DNA of 9,549 bases from Candidatus Methanoperedens sp. Its GTDB lineage: Archaea > Halobacteriota > Methanosarcinia > Methanosarcinales > Methanoperedenaceae. This document shows positions 1 to 6,820 of the stretch, piece after piece. The DNA lies in assembly GCA_027460605.1 (NCBI GenBank), contig JAPZAN010000088.1, positions 1 to 9,549 on the forward strand. Reading direction: 5' to 3'. Each line of letters begins with the position of its first letter. The first letter of the stretch is position 1. The translations under genes were made by a program, and so were the position numbers. Below the pieces are notes generated by a model. The model had not been told where the DNA came from, did no database searches, and worked only from the letters and a program-made list of their open reading frames with translations.

Positions 1-402
1 GAAAAGATAACCTCACTCGTTATGCCTAAAGTTGAGGGAAAAGAAACAAAAAAACCTCATATATGCCTGTTTAGCTGGGGAAAATTCACTTACAAGGGAA
101 TCATATATAAACATGACCAGAAGTTCACAATGTTTCTCCCTAGCGGGATACCTGTAAGAGCGGAACTGACAGTCACCTTCAAGTCTGTTGTAACAACCGA
201 AGAAGACGCGAAGTTAAAAGGAGCGGAAGCCTGCAGGAAATTGTGGACTGTAAAAAGCGGGGACAGGCTCGACCTTATCGCAGATAAGGCGCTAATGGAT
301 GTATCTTTATGGAGGAAAATCGCTGACGAGAACAATATTCTTAACCCGCTTGAGTTTCCAAAAGACAACGACATCGGAAGGACTTTAATAATTCCGGATT
401 AG
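1..402 (+). CDS. LysM-containing CIS tube/baseplate adaptor (Afp7-like), C-terminal part only
   Basis: The reading frame is open to the left edge, so this is the last 133 codons of a longer gene. The in-window ATG at 22 is probably internal, because the residues before it (EKITSLV) continue the fold. Two parts are visible. The first is the end of the beta-barrel typical of CIS tube-initiator/adaptor proteins, with a CLFSWGKFTYKGII strand followed by GIPVRAELTVTF; the family pattern is a W-G strand, then a G-x-P-x-RA turn. The second is a C-terminal LysM-like module over about the last 55 residues (WTVKSGDRLDLIA, then LWRKIADENNI, then a closing LIIPD). In Afp/PVC systems this protein links the inner tube to the spike hub at the baseplate, and in phages LysM-bearing gp53-like proteins clamp wedges. 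Its place directly before the hub gene agrees. The family call is firm; the exact Afp7 equivalence is inferred from order and domain content. Confidence 0.85.
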   Translation, partial: EKITSLVMPKVEGKETKKPHICLFSWGKFTYKGIIYKHDQKFTMFLPSGIPVRAELTVTFKSVVTTEEDAKLKGAEACRKLWTVKSGDRLDLIADKALMDVSLWRKIADENNILNPLEFPKDNDIGRTLIIPD

Positions 403-415
403 GGAGTCTTGCCTT

Positions 416-1465
416 ATGGTTTCCGATGTAATAAATGTCGCCAATTTCAAGCTGTTCCTGAACGGGAGTGAGCTTTCAAGAGAGTTATTATCCGCCGTGG
501 AAGGAGTGACCCTTGAAGATGAGATCAATCTTCCGGCGATGTTTACTATCAAGTTCAATACGGTTGATTTTTTTAAAGGCGCATGGAGAGGCGTGGATCT
601 TAAGACCTTCAAGGTTGGGGACATCGTAAAAGTCTTCATGGGCATCGACAGCACGGTAGAAATGATGACAGGCGAGATTACCTCCCTTGATTATACCTTC
701 GGGGATTCTTCCTATGTCGAGATAAGGGGTTATGACAGGCTTCACAGGCTCAGGTTCGGAACAATGAGGCGCTCGTTCAAGGATATGAAGGACAGCGATA
801 TCGCGTCAAAGGTTGCTTCTGATGCCAGTCTTTCACCTGATGTCGATGATACGGGAACCATCCAGCCGTATATATTCCAGAATAACCAGACCAACTATGA
901 GTTCCTCCTCGAACGCGCAAACAGGATTGGTTATGAAATGCTTGTTGATGATAAGACCTTTATTTTCCGGAAATCGCAGGAAGATAAAACCCCGGAGGTA
1001 ACACTCCAGTACGGGATAGATTTGCTGAATTTTTCAGCCCGGATAAAAACACTAACCGAAGGAAGCAAGATAGAGGTCAGGGGCTGGAACGTTAAAGATA
1101 AGGAGGAAATAACCTCCACAGCTTCAAAAGGCAGTGAGAAATCAAAGATGAAAGGTAAAGAATCAGGATATGAAATGTCAGAAAAAGCGTTTACAGCTTC
1201 GGCGGTCTCTGTAGTGGACGATTTAATCATAGATTCAAAAGACGCTGAAAATATCGCAAAGGCAAAGTATAATTTATTTCTTAAGGAATTTTTAACAGGC
1301 GAGGGAATCTGCGGCGGTAATCCGAAAATACGGGCAGGAAAAACCATAGAAATCAAAGGCCTGGGAGACAGGCTCAGCGGCACATATTATGTCGCATCTA
1401 CCGTTCATTCCATCAACGAGGGAGCATATTCAACGACATTCAGGGTGAGGAGGACAGGGGTATGA
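416..1465 (+). CDS. Baseplate hub protein, phage late control gpD / gp27-like (VgrG N-terminal half)
   Basis: This 349-residue protein resembles the gpD/gp27-like half of VgrG, which trimerises to form the hub between the tube and the spike. Visible family features are an N-terminal beta-barrel with VGDIVKVFMG and a TGEITSLDY strand, then YVEIRGYDRLHRLR near residue 105. NNQTNYEFLLERANRIGYE follows near 156, then IEVRGWNVKDKE near 220. The C-terminal barrel contains GNPKIRAGKTIEIKGLG and GTYYVASTVHSI and ends in FRVRR. Residues about 228-252 are a charged Ser/Lys/Glu linker, probably flexible. The ATG at 416 is preceded by GGAG at 403-406, 9 nt upstream, and 13 nt separate it from the previous stop. 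The 3' end overlaps the spike gene by 4 nt (ATGA). In Afp/PVC one VgrG-like protein does both jobs; here hub and spike are separate genes. Confidence 0.93.
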   Translation: MVSDVINVANFKLFLNGSELSRELLSAVEGVTLEDEINLPAMFTIKFNTVDFFKGAWRGVDLKTFKVGDIVKVFMGIDSTVEMMTGEITSLDYTFGDSSYVEIRGYDRLHRLRFGTMRRSFKDMKDSDIASKVASDASLSPDVDDTGTIQPYIFQNNQTNYEFLLERANRIGYEMLVDDKTFIFRKSQEDKTPEVTLQYGIDLLNFSARIKTLTEGSKIEVRGWNVKDKEEITSTASKGSEKSKMKGKESGYEMSEKAFTASAVSVVDDLIIDSKDAENIAKAKYNLFLKEFLTGEGICGGNPKIRAGKTIEIKGLGDRLSGTYYVASTVHSINEGAYSTTFRVRRTGV

Positions 1466-2100
1466 GCATTACAGAAATTCTTGAACAAAGCAGGAGACCG
1501 GATTCGAGGATAAACGGAGTCGTTGTCGGGGTCGTGACTGATAATAAAGACCCGGATAAACTCGGACGCGTGAAGGTAAAAATACCCCGTTTGAGCGCGG
1601 AGGATGAATCGAACTGGGCAAGAGTTATTTCCTTTATGGGAGGGAAACTAATGGGCGGTTTTTTTTTGCCTGAGGTGAATGATGAAGTGCTCGTGGCTTT
1701 TGAATATGGCGACATAAACATCCCGTACGTAATTGGCTCATTATGGAATGGCAAGGATACCCCGCCTCTCACAAATGATGACGGGAAGAACAATTTCAGG
1801 ATAATAAAATCACGAAGCGGGCATGTGATAAGGCTTGATGATACCGATGGGCAGGAAAAGATAGAGATAGTGGATAAATCGGAAAATAACAAGATAATCA
1901 TCGATACAAAAGAAAAGAAAATCTCCATTATATCAGACAAGGACATCGAAATATCCGCGCCCAACGGGAAAGTGACCATAAAAGCCAACGATTTTGAGGT
2001 TAAATCACAGGCTTCGGCAAAGATAGAGGCTTCGGCAAGTATGGACTTGAAAGCCTCCGGAACTACAACTATCAAAGGGGCAACGGTGAACATTAATTAA
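1462..2100 (+). CDS. Central spike protein, gpV/gp5-like OB-fold with beta-helical tail
   Basis: This 212-residue protein is the spike half of a split VgrG. Residues about 18-97 form the gp5/VgrG OB-fold, with INGVVVGVVTDNKDPDKLGRVKV, then NWARVI, then GGFFLPEVNDEVLVAFEYGD and a YVIGSLWNG strand. The family usually has PEVGDEV; here the Gly is Asn (PEVNDEV). Residues about 100-212 carry short alternating strands (KIEIVDKSENNKIIID, then KISIISDKDIEISAPNGKVTIKA), ending in Ala/Ser/Thr-rich repeats such as SQASAKIEASASMDLKASG. These are typical of the trimeric beta-helix needle. It would sit below the hub and carry the PAAR tip, whose gene follows after one base. There is no lysozyme domain and no C-terminal toxin extension. 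The start overlaps the hub stop as ATGA, which implies coupled translation. A run of nine T at 1659-1667 lies inside the conserved OB-fold motif. Confidence 0.94.
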   Translation: MSITEILEQSRRPDSRINGVVVGVVTDNKDPDKLGRVKVKIPRLSAEDESNWARVISFMGGKLMGGFFLPEVNDEVLVAFEYGDINIPYVIGSLWNGKDTPPLTNDDGKNNFRIIKSRSGHVIRLDDTDGQEKIEIVDKSENNKIIIDTKEKKISIISDKDIEISAPNGKVTIKANDFEVKSQASAKIEASASMDLKASGTTTIKGATVNIN

Positions 2101-2101
2101 T

Positions 2102-2500
2102 ATGGGACAGCCGGCAGCTAAACAGGGAGACCAGGTAATGGCAACAGATACGCATATTATATTGATACCCGCACCTCCGGGACCGCCTGTGCCTACGCCC
2201 TTGCCGCATCCATTTGTCGGTATTATAGACGGCAGTCTCAGCTCGGATGTAAAAATAATGGGAATGCCGGCAGCCACTGTTGATTCAACGGCTTCAAACA
2301 CGCCGCCGCATATTCCGCAGGGCGGGCCGTTCCAGAAGCCCCCCTCAAACAAGGCGACCATAAAGATTGGAAGTACTACTGTAAAGATAAACGGGAAAAT
2401 GGCGGCAAGGAGCGGCGATACTGCCATGACCTGCAACGACCCATCCGACCTTCCCGTTGGCAAAGTCATGGCGGTTGGTACAGTTCTGATTGGAGGATAA
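2102..2500 (+). CDS. PAAR-domain spike tip protein
   Basis: This 132-residue protein is a stand-alone PAAR tip (Afp10-type role), expected to cap the spike trimer and sharpen it. It begins with PAAKQGDQVM, the usual P-A-A-x-x-G-D start. A Pro-rich loop follows (IPAPPGPPVPTPLPHPF), then IMGMPAATVDSTASNTPPHIPQG, and a second Gly-Asp turn in AARSGDTAMTC. Likely zinc ligands by family comparison are H18, H36, H70 and C111. The protein ends about 20 residues after the Cys, so it carries no effector extension. The start lies 1 nt after the spike stop. The upstream signal is weak (GGTGA at 2085-2089, 12 nt away), so translation probably depends on reinitiation after the spike gene. The next gene begins directly at its stop. 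Confidence 0.95.
   Translation: MGQPAAKQGDQVMATDTHIILIPAPPGPPVPTPLPHPFVGIIDGSLSSDVKIMGMPAATVDSTASNTPPHIPQGGPFQKPPSNKATIKIGSTTVKINGKMAARSGDTAMTCNDPSDLPVGKVMAVGTVLIGG
2492..2496 (+). promoter_or_regulatory. Ribosome binding site of the gp25 gene
   Basis: GGAGG lies inside the last codons of the PAAR gene, 4 nt before the ATG at 2501. It supports that ATG as the start, with zero intergenic bases. Confidence 0.75.
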
Positions 2501-2902
2501 ATGACAGGTGCAGATTTCTTAGGCAGTGGCTGGAAGTTCCCGGTATCTATTAAAGATGAAAAGATAGTTTTTTCCGAGGGCTACGATTCCATCCGGGAAT
2601 CTATAATGATAATACTCGGCACTGCGAAGGGGGAGCGGGTCATGAGACCTGATTTCGGATGCGGAATCAATGAGCTTGTTTTTGCACCGAACAATACCTC
2701 AACCGCCACGCTCATAACATTTTACATAAAAGAGGCGCTGCTGAAGTGGGAACCGAGGATTGAATTACTGAACGTGAACGCGGAGCCTGACGAAACAGAA
2801 CAGAACAAACTTATCATAACTATAGATTACATGGTAAAGACGACTAACACAAAGGATAACCTGGTATATCCATTTTACCTTGAGAGGGGGAAGGTTTCAT
2901 GA
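2501..2902 (+). CDS. gp25-like baseplate wedge protein (GPW/gp25 family, Afp9-like)
   Basis: This 133-residue protein is a gp25/gpW-type wedge component, which in CIS and phage baseplates links the wedge to the first sheath ring and helps trigger sheath polymerisation and contraction. The family signature is clear. SIRESIMIILGTAKGERVMRPDFGCGINELVFAP occurs near residues 31-64 in two consecutive stretches: the helix with LGTAKGER, then MRPDFG. After it come a helix (TLITFYIKEALLKWEPRIELLNV) and a closing beta-hairpin (KLIITIDYMVKTTN). Length is normal for the family. The start is supported by GGAGG 4 nt upstream. The end overlaps the J-like gene by 4 nt (ATGA). In Afp the gp25 gene comes before PAAR; here PAAR comes first. 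Confidence 0.95.
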   Translation: MTGADFLGSGWKFPVSIKDEKIVFSEGYDSIRESIMIILGTAKGERVMRPDFGCGINELVFAPNNTSTATLITFYIKEALLKWEPRIELLNVNAEPDETEQNKLIITIDYMVKTTNTKDNLVYPFYLERGKVS

Positions 2903-5900
2903 CCATAGACCCGCCTAAAATCGACTCAAGAGACCAGCAGATGTTATTTGAACAGGTAAGGGACCTGGCTCTTTACTATTGCCCTGAATGGAAAGATGCG
3001 GCTGCAATCGAGTCGGATAAATATGCCGATTCCCTCATGCACATCTTTTCCAGGATGATGGAGATAATAATCCAGCGGTTGAACAAAGTCCCGGACAAGA
3101 ATTTTCTGACTTTTCTGGATATGGTAGGTACAAGTTTATTTCCTCCCAGGGTGGCTACGGCGCCCCTGACCTTTACCATGGCAAAAGGGGAAACCAAATA
3201 CAGGAAAATACCCTGCGGGACTCAGGCAGCCACTGCCCAGACAAAAGAAAAAGAAGCCATCGTTTTTGAAACCACGGAAGACATCACGATTATCCCGCAG
3301 AAACTGGTTGGGGCGGTAAGTCTTTCACCGGATGAGGATAAATGGGCTGATCAAACCGCTGTCCTATCCGGCAATACAACGGAGGATGTTGTCCTTTTCA
3401 AAGGGAAGGAGCTTGTTCCTCACCGCCTTTACCTCGGCAACAGTGAACTTTTCAGCTTCAAGGAAAAGGCTGTCATTACACTTGATATAACTCTCAAATC
3501 CGATATAGCACAGGCTGTTCCCTGGGAAGTAAAATGGTACTATTTTGATGAAAATTTAGCGCCAAAATACCTGGATGTTGCAGCCGGTACTGACAAGAAT
3601 GTTGCCGGCCTTTTGAAGAGCGGAAGTTTTAGTTTTGAACCTGTTGGCGGAATTTCTGAAAAGACATTGATTGGAAGAGAGACGCAGAAAAACTGGACAA
3701 AGCACTGGATTTACGCCGAACTGAATACCCCGATTCCAAAAGAAAATTTGCCATTGATCAATACAATTAAAGCAAGTATCTCGATTCCCGGCTCCACTGT
3801 CCCTCCGGATTTAGCATTTTTCAATAATTTCCAGATAGATTTGACAAAGGATTTTTATCCTTTCGGAGAAAGACCAAAATTCAATGATACTTTGTATATA
3901 GGCTCAAAAGAGGTTTTTTCCAAGAAAGACGCAATCATAACATTAAAATTCAACTTTTCACTTGGAGTGGATTCACCAGATACGGAAGCTATAACCCTTG
4001 TCTGGGAATTCTGGGATGGAAATAGCTGGAAGACGATATATGAAACAACCCAACTGGGTGTTCCGGCAGAAAAAGGTGATTATAAGTTCACCGATACCAC
4101 CAATGCCTTTACATTTAAAGCCACGCCTGAAAAAAAGGAAGCTACGGTTAAATTCACATGCCCCGAAATAGAAGAGAAAGAAATCAACGGTGAAAAGAAT
4201 AACTGGGTTCGCGTGCGCATCATTGACGGTGACTACGGCAAGGATGCAAGTTATGACAAGATTTCAATAGATGCAGGCAAAGGTACGGGAAAAATTACGA
4301 GCAAGGAAAAAATTGTTACGGGGAGTAGGGAGACGAAGTTCAAAACCGAGCTCAGTATAGGCGATTCAATCATAGCCGCTGGACAAACCAGGATCATTAC
4401 AAGTATTTCCATTGATACCTCACTCACCATTGATTCTGCTTTTGACCCCGACCTGGGTTCAGCAACGGATTTTACTATCAAAAAGACGGGATGGATATAC
4501 AGGCAGCTTACTTATAAACCGCCGTCCATAAGCAACCTGGCGCTTGAATATTCTTTTAATCTATCCAAAAAGGATTTGGAGATAATTCTTACATATAACG
4601 ATTTCATTTATCACGATGAAACCGAAGCGTGCAAAGGTGACAATAAAACCTTCACGCCGTTCCAGCCTGTAGCCGATACCCAGCAGGCAGTTTACCTGGC
4701 TTTTGACCAGGATATTTCCACGCTTCCTGTGACCATATTTTTCCCGCTCCTTGAAAATATGTTCACCGTTCTCATGGCTCCTGAATCTTACAACCCTCCG
4801 GTACTGGCGTGGGAGTACTGGACAGGCAGGACCTGGTCTCTTCTGAGCGTTGAAGACGGAACAAGGAACCTGACCAAAATGGAGATGATACAATTCCTTG
4901 CTCCGGATGACGTGGAAAAGAGATACTGCTTTGAGTTCGGAACAGAATATTACTGGATACGGGCGAGGCTGGATAAAGGCAAGTATGATAACCTGCCCCG
5001 ATTGAAGGGCATTTACACTAACACAGTATGGGCATATAATCGCATTACAGTTGACAGCGAGATTCTGGGTTCAAGCAATGGGAAAACCGGTCAGGTTTTC
5101 AATTTTTCCCATTTCCCTGTTTTGCCGGGGCAAAAAGTCATTGTGCGGGAGATCTCACTTACCGAGGAGGAGAAATCGACCATCCGCCTTGAGGAAGGGA
5201 GGGATGCGATAGAAGAGATAAAGGATGATGATGGCAATGTTATCGGATACTGGGTGCGGTGGCATGAAAGGAACTATCTCTACTCTTCCGGTCCTTACAG
5301 CCGGCACTATATTATCGACCGCAATAAAGGGATGATAACCTTTGGAGATGGTGTAATGGGTATGATTCCTCCTGCGGAAAAGGATAATATCCGGTGCAGT
5401 TACCAGTACGGCGGGGGAGTGAATGGGAATAATGTGGGTGTCCAATCCATAACAAAGCTCAGGACGGCTTTTCCTTTTGTCGAATCGGTAACCAATTATG
5501 AGGATTCCGATGGCGGTGAGGACCGGAAGGATCTTGACTGGCTCAGGGAACGGGGACCGCAGACCATCAAGCACCGCGACAGGGCTGTCACTTATGAGGA
5601 CTTTGAATGGCTGGTAAGGGAGGCTTCCCCCAAAGTCGCCAAGGTCAAATGTCTGCCAACCACCGACCCGGGCAGGAATTTCAGGCCGGGCTGGATTACT
5701 ATGATTATTGTCCCGGATGAACGCGAAAATCCCAAACCCATCCCGGGGCGGGGATTGATTAATGAAATCCAGGACTATATTTTCAACAGAACATCCACAT
5801 ATCTCACAACCTGCCCTTCTCAAATTAACCTTGTCGGGCCGGGCTATATTAAGGTGGGTGTTGAAGCGAAGGTACATTTCATATCGGTCGCCGATGCAAA

Positions 5901-6810
5901 AATCATCGAGGGAAGAATCATCGAAAATCTTAAGCGGTTTTTTCACCCGCTTACCGGCGGCCCTGAAAAAGAGGGATGGGACTTTGGCAGAAATGTGTAC
6001 ATATCACAGGTTTATGAAGTCATCGAAAGTACAGACGGCGTTGACTATGTTGATGGGCTGACCCTTAATGCTTCAGTCCAGGTCTATAAATTGACTTTAA
6101 CGGAGAGTTTAATTCTCTCCGATTCTTACCCTGAGAACAGCAGGATAGAAAGAAGTGATGGAAAACTCTCATTTTCCCTGGCTGAAAAGCTTCCGGAAGA
6201 AGAGATAGACACGCTCACTGTTGTGGGTTTTAAGGAAGGGGACAGTATCATCCTGAGCCATCAGGACAAGAGTGCAAACCTCGTAATAAGGTCGGTGTCC
6301 CATGATGGGATGTTGGGTGATATCCTTGAATGTGAGCCGTCACAGGTTGATGATGTATATCCTGCGGGCAGTATAGTTAAGACCTCAGATGAGCGGATTA
6401 AATCTTTCACTCTCAACGAGGTTCCGGAAGGCGATATAAGTCTTAATCCTCTCAAGATATCAATCCTTAATGCCGGCGATAGTTTTGTCCTTAGCCTTAA
6501 AGATGACCCTTCAAAACGAGTGACTGGAGTGATAAAAAAAGTGAGTAATTCTGAAAAAATATTCATTGAGAATAACTACCTTGTTTATTCGGGTGAGCAT
6601 GCAATAAACACAAAACCAAAAGAAGAACTGGCATACCGGTATCTCATGAATACCAATACAAAAGAAATCCATGACCTGAATAGAGTTCAACCGAATTGCA
6701 ACCTGGACCAGATACAGAAAGACCATATGATATTTACCAGAACCCTCGATAAGATCGATGGATACGATTATTGCGGATGGTGTTTCGGGCCCGAAATGTC
6801 AAAACGCTAA
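2899..6810 (+). CDS. Large baseplate J-like wedge protein (Afp11-like) with C-terminal extension
   Basis: This 1303-residue protein is the main wedge/iris component. An N-terminal helical domain (about residues 10-100) has IFSRMMEIIIQRLNKVPDKNFLTFLDMVG and then a PPRVATAPLTF strand. Three related Trp-containing beta modules follow at about 175-295, 332-455 and 598-720. A GTGKITS...VTGS...GDSI domain is inserted at about 457-534. The J-like core runs from about 795 to 1057 with ITFGDGVMGMIPP, SYQYGGGVNGNNVG, DRAVTYEDFEWLVREASP and FFHPLTGGPE. Beyond it, residues 1058-1303 are an extension: two similar units of about 75 residues (1086-1162 and 1163-1232), then a tail with H1258, C1267, C1292 and C1295 that looks metal-binding. 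The ATG overlaps the gp25 stop (ATGA). J-like CIS proteins are often about 800-1200 aa; the size here comes from the modules and the extension. The J call is firm; the role of the tail is unknown. Confidence 0.93.
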   Translation: MTIDPPKIDSRDQQMLFEQVRDLALYYCPEWKDAAAIESDKYADSLMHIFSRMMEIIIQRLNKVPDKNFLTFLDMVGTSLFPPRVATAPLTFTMAKGETKYRKIPCGTQAATAQTKEKEAIVFETTEDITIIPQKLVGAVSLSPDEDKWADQTAVLSGNTTEDVVLFKGKELVPHRLYLGNSELFSFKEKAVITLDITLKSDIAQAVPWEVKWYYFDENLAPKYLDVAAGTDKNVAGLLKSGSFSFEPVGGISEKTLIGRETQKNWTKHWIYAELNTPIPKENLPLINTIKASISIPGSTVPPDLAFFNNFQIDLTKDFYPFGERPKFNDTLYIGSKEVFSKKDAIITLKFNFSLGVDSPDTEAITLVWEFWDGNSWKTIYETTQLGVPAEKGDYKFTDTTNAFTFKATPEKKEATVKFTCPEIEEKEINGEKNNWVRVRIIDGDYGKDASYDKISIDAGKGTGKITSKEKIVTGSRETKFKTELSIGDSIIAAGQTRIITSISIDTSLTIDSAFDPDLGSATDFTIKKTGWIYRQLTYKPPSISNLALEYSFNLSKKDLEIILTYNDFIYHDETEACKGDNKTFTPFQPVADTQQAVYLAFDQDISTLPVTIFFPLLENMFTVLMAPESYNPPVLAWEYWTGRTWSLLSVEDGTRNLTKMEMIQFLAPDDVEKRYCFEFGTEYYWIRARLDKGKYDNLPRLKGIYTNTVWAYNRITVDSEILGSSNGKTGQVFNFSHFPVLPGQKVIVREISLTEEEKSTIRLEEGRDAIEEIKDDDGNVIGYWVRWHERNYLYSSGPYSRHYIIDRNKGMITFGDGVMGMIPPAEKDNIRCSYQYGGGVNGNNVGVQSITKLRTAFPFVESVTNYEDSDGGEDRKDLDWLRERGPQTIKHRDRAVTYEDFEWLVREASPKVAKVKCLPTTDPGRNFRPGWITMIIVPDERENPKPIPGRGLINEIQDYIFNRTSTYLTTCPSQINLVGPGYIKVGVEAKVHFISVADAKIIEGRIIENLKRFFHPLTGGPEKEGWDFGRNVYISQVYEVIESTDGVDYVDGLTLNASVQVYKLTLTESLILSDSYPENSRIERSDGKLSFSLAEKLPEEEIDTLTVVGFKEGDSIILSHQDKSANLVIRSVSHDGMLGDILECEPSQVDDVYPAGSIVKTSDERIKSFTLNEVPEGDISLNPLKISILNAGDSFVLSLKDDPSKRVTGVIKKVSNSEKIFIENNYLVYSGEHAINTKPKEELAYRYLMNTNTKEIHDLNRVQPNCNLDQIQKDHMIFTRTLDKIDGYDYCGWCFGPEMSKR
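3421..5058 (+). repeat. Three diverged Trp-rich beta modules encoded within the large J-like protein
   Basis: Residues about 175-295, 332-455 and 598-720 share one layout by eye. Each starts with an LYLG/LYIG/VYLA strand, then an F-S or I-S turn. A W-E strand follows (PWEVKWYYFDE; LVWEFWDGNSWK; LAWEYWTGRTWS). Each ends with a W-(I/V)-R/Y-A/V strand (HWIYAELNTP; NWVRVRIIDGDYG; YWIRARLDKGKYD). Copies 2 and 3 match best and copy 1 is more diverged. They are protein-level repeats, not recent DNA duplications. Boundaries are approximate, and the GTGKITS domain lies between copies 2 and 3. Confidence 0.6.
6101..6121. repeat. Perfect 7-bp inverted repeat inside the large J-like gene
   Basis: CGGAGAG at 6101-6107 and CTCTCCG at 6115-6121 flank the 7-nt loop TTTAATT. 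It lies at codons 1068-1074, where the J core ends and the C-terminal extension begins. No T-run follows (GATTCTTACC), so it is not an ordinary intrinsic terminator. It may be chance, an mRNA structure, or a mark of where the extension was joined. Confidence 0.4.
6154..6594 (+). repeat. Tandem duplication of a ~75-residue unit in the C-terminal extension of the large J-like protein
   Basis: Unit 1 (residues 1086-1162) and unit 2 (1163-1232) align by eye. Both begin S-D, followed by LSFSLAEKLPEEEID in unit 1 and KSFTLNEVPEGDIS in unit 2. Each then has a Gly-Asp-Ser strand (EGDSIILSHQD; AGDSFVLSLKD). Each ends with a strand carrying I-x-x-V-S (VIRSVSHDG; VIKKVSNSE) and a closing acidic strand. 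A similar G-D-S strand occurs in the GTGKITS domain near residue 480 (IGDSIIAAGQ), so all three may share a small beta-barrel fold. That last link is inference. Confidence 0.55.
6634..6789 (+). other. Putative His/Cys metal-binding tail of the large J-like protein
   Basis: Residues 1246-1297 read YRYLMNTNTKEIHDL, then QPNCNLDQI, then GYDYCGWCFG. H1258, C1267, C1292 and C1295 give an H-x8-C-x24-C-x2-C spacing that suits a small zinc site. The motif is compact, sits at the extreme C-terminus, and is separated from the J core by the duplicated units, so it looks like an appended module. No function is assigned. A structural zinc knuckle or a docking tag are the simplest options. Confidence 0.5.
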
Positions 6811-6815
6811 AGGAG
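6811..6815 (+). promoter_or_regulatory. Ribosome binding site that sets the start of the second J-like gene
   Basis: AGGAG begins one base after the upstream TAA and lies 5 nt before the ATG at 6821. This favours the start MSIPIPNLDDRSF over an in-frame ATG at 6758. That earlier ATG would add 21 residues with no family resemblance and overlap the metal-binding tail of the previous gene. Confidence 0.85.
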
Positions 6816-6820
6816 TGAAA

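Noticed and set aside
22..402. A complete small LysM protein starting at ATG 22
   Set aside because: The frame is open upstream to base 1 and the visible part starts in the middle of the adaptor's beta-barrel, so it is the 3' end of a longer gene.
1440..2093. A 217-codon open frame on the - strand opposite the spike gene
   Set aside because: It is antisense to a clearly recognised gp5-like protein. Its translation is Ser/Phe/Ile-rich with no family features, as expected for a shadow of the repetitive beta-helix codons.
5155..5946. A 263-codon open frame on the - strand inside the large J-like gene
   Set aside because: It lies opposite the most conserved part of the J core (GDGVMG, YGGGVNG, RAVTYEDF). 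No ribosome site or recognisable domain was seen, so it is a shadow frame.
6758..6820. N-terminal extension of the second J-like protein from an ATG at 6758
   Set aside because: The extra 21 residues have no family resemblance and would overlap the conserved-looking Cys tail of the previous gene. AGGAG at 6811-6815 is well placed for the ATG at 6821.
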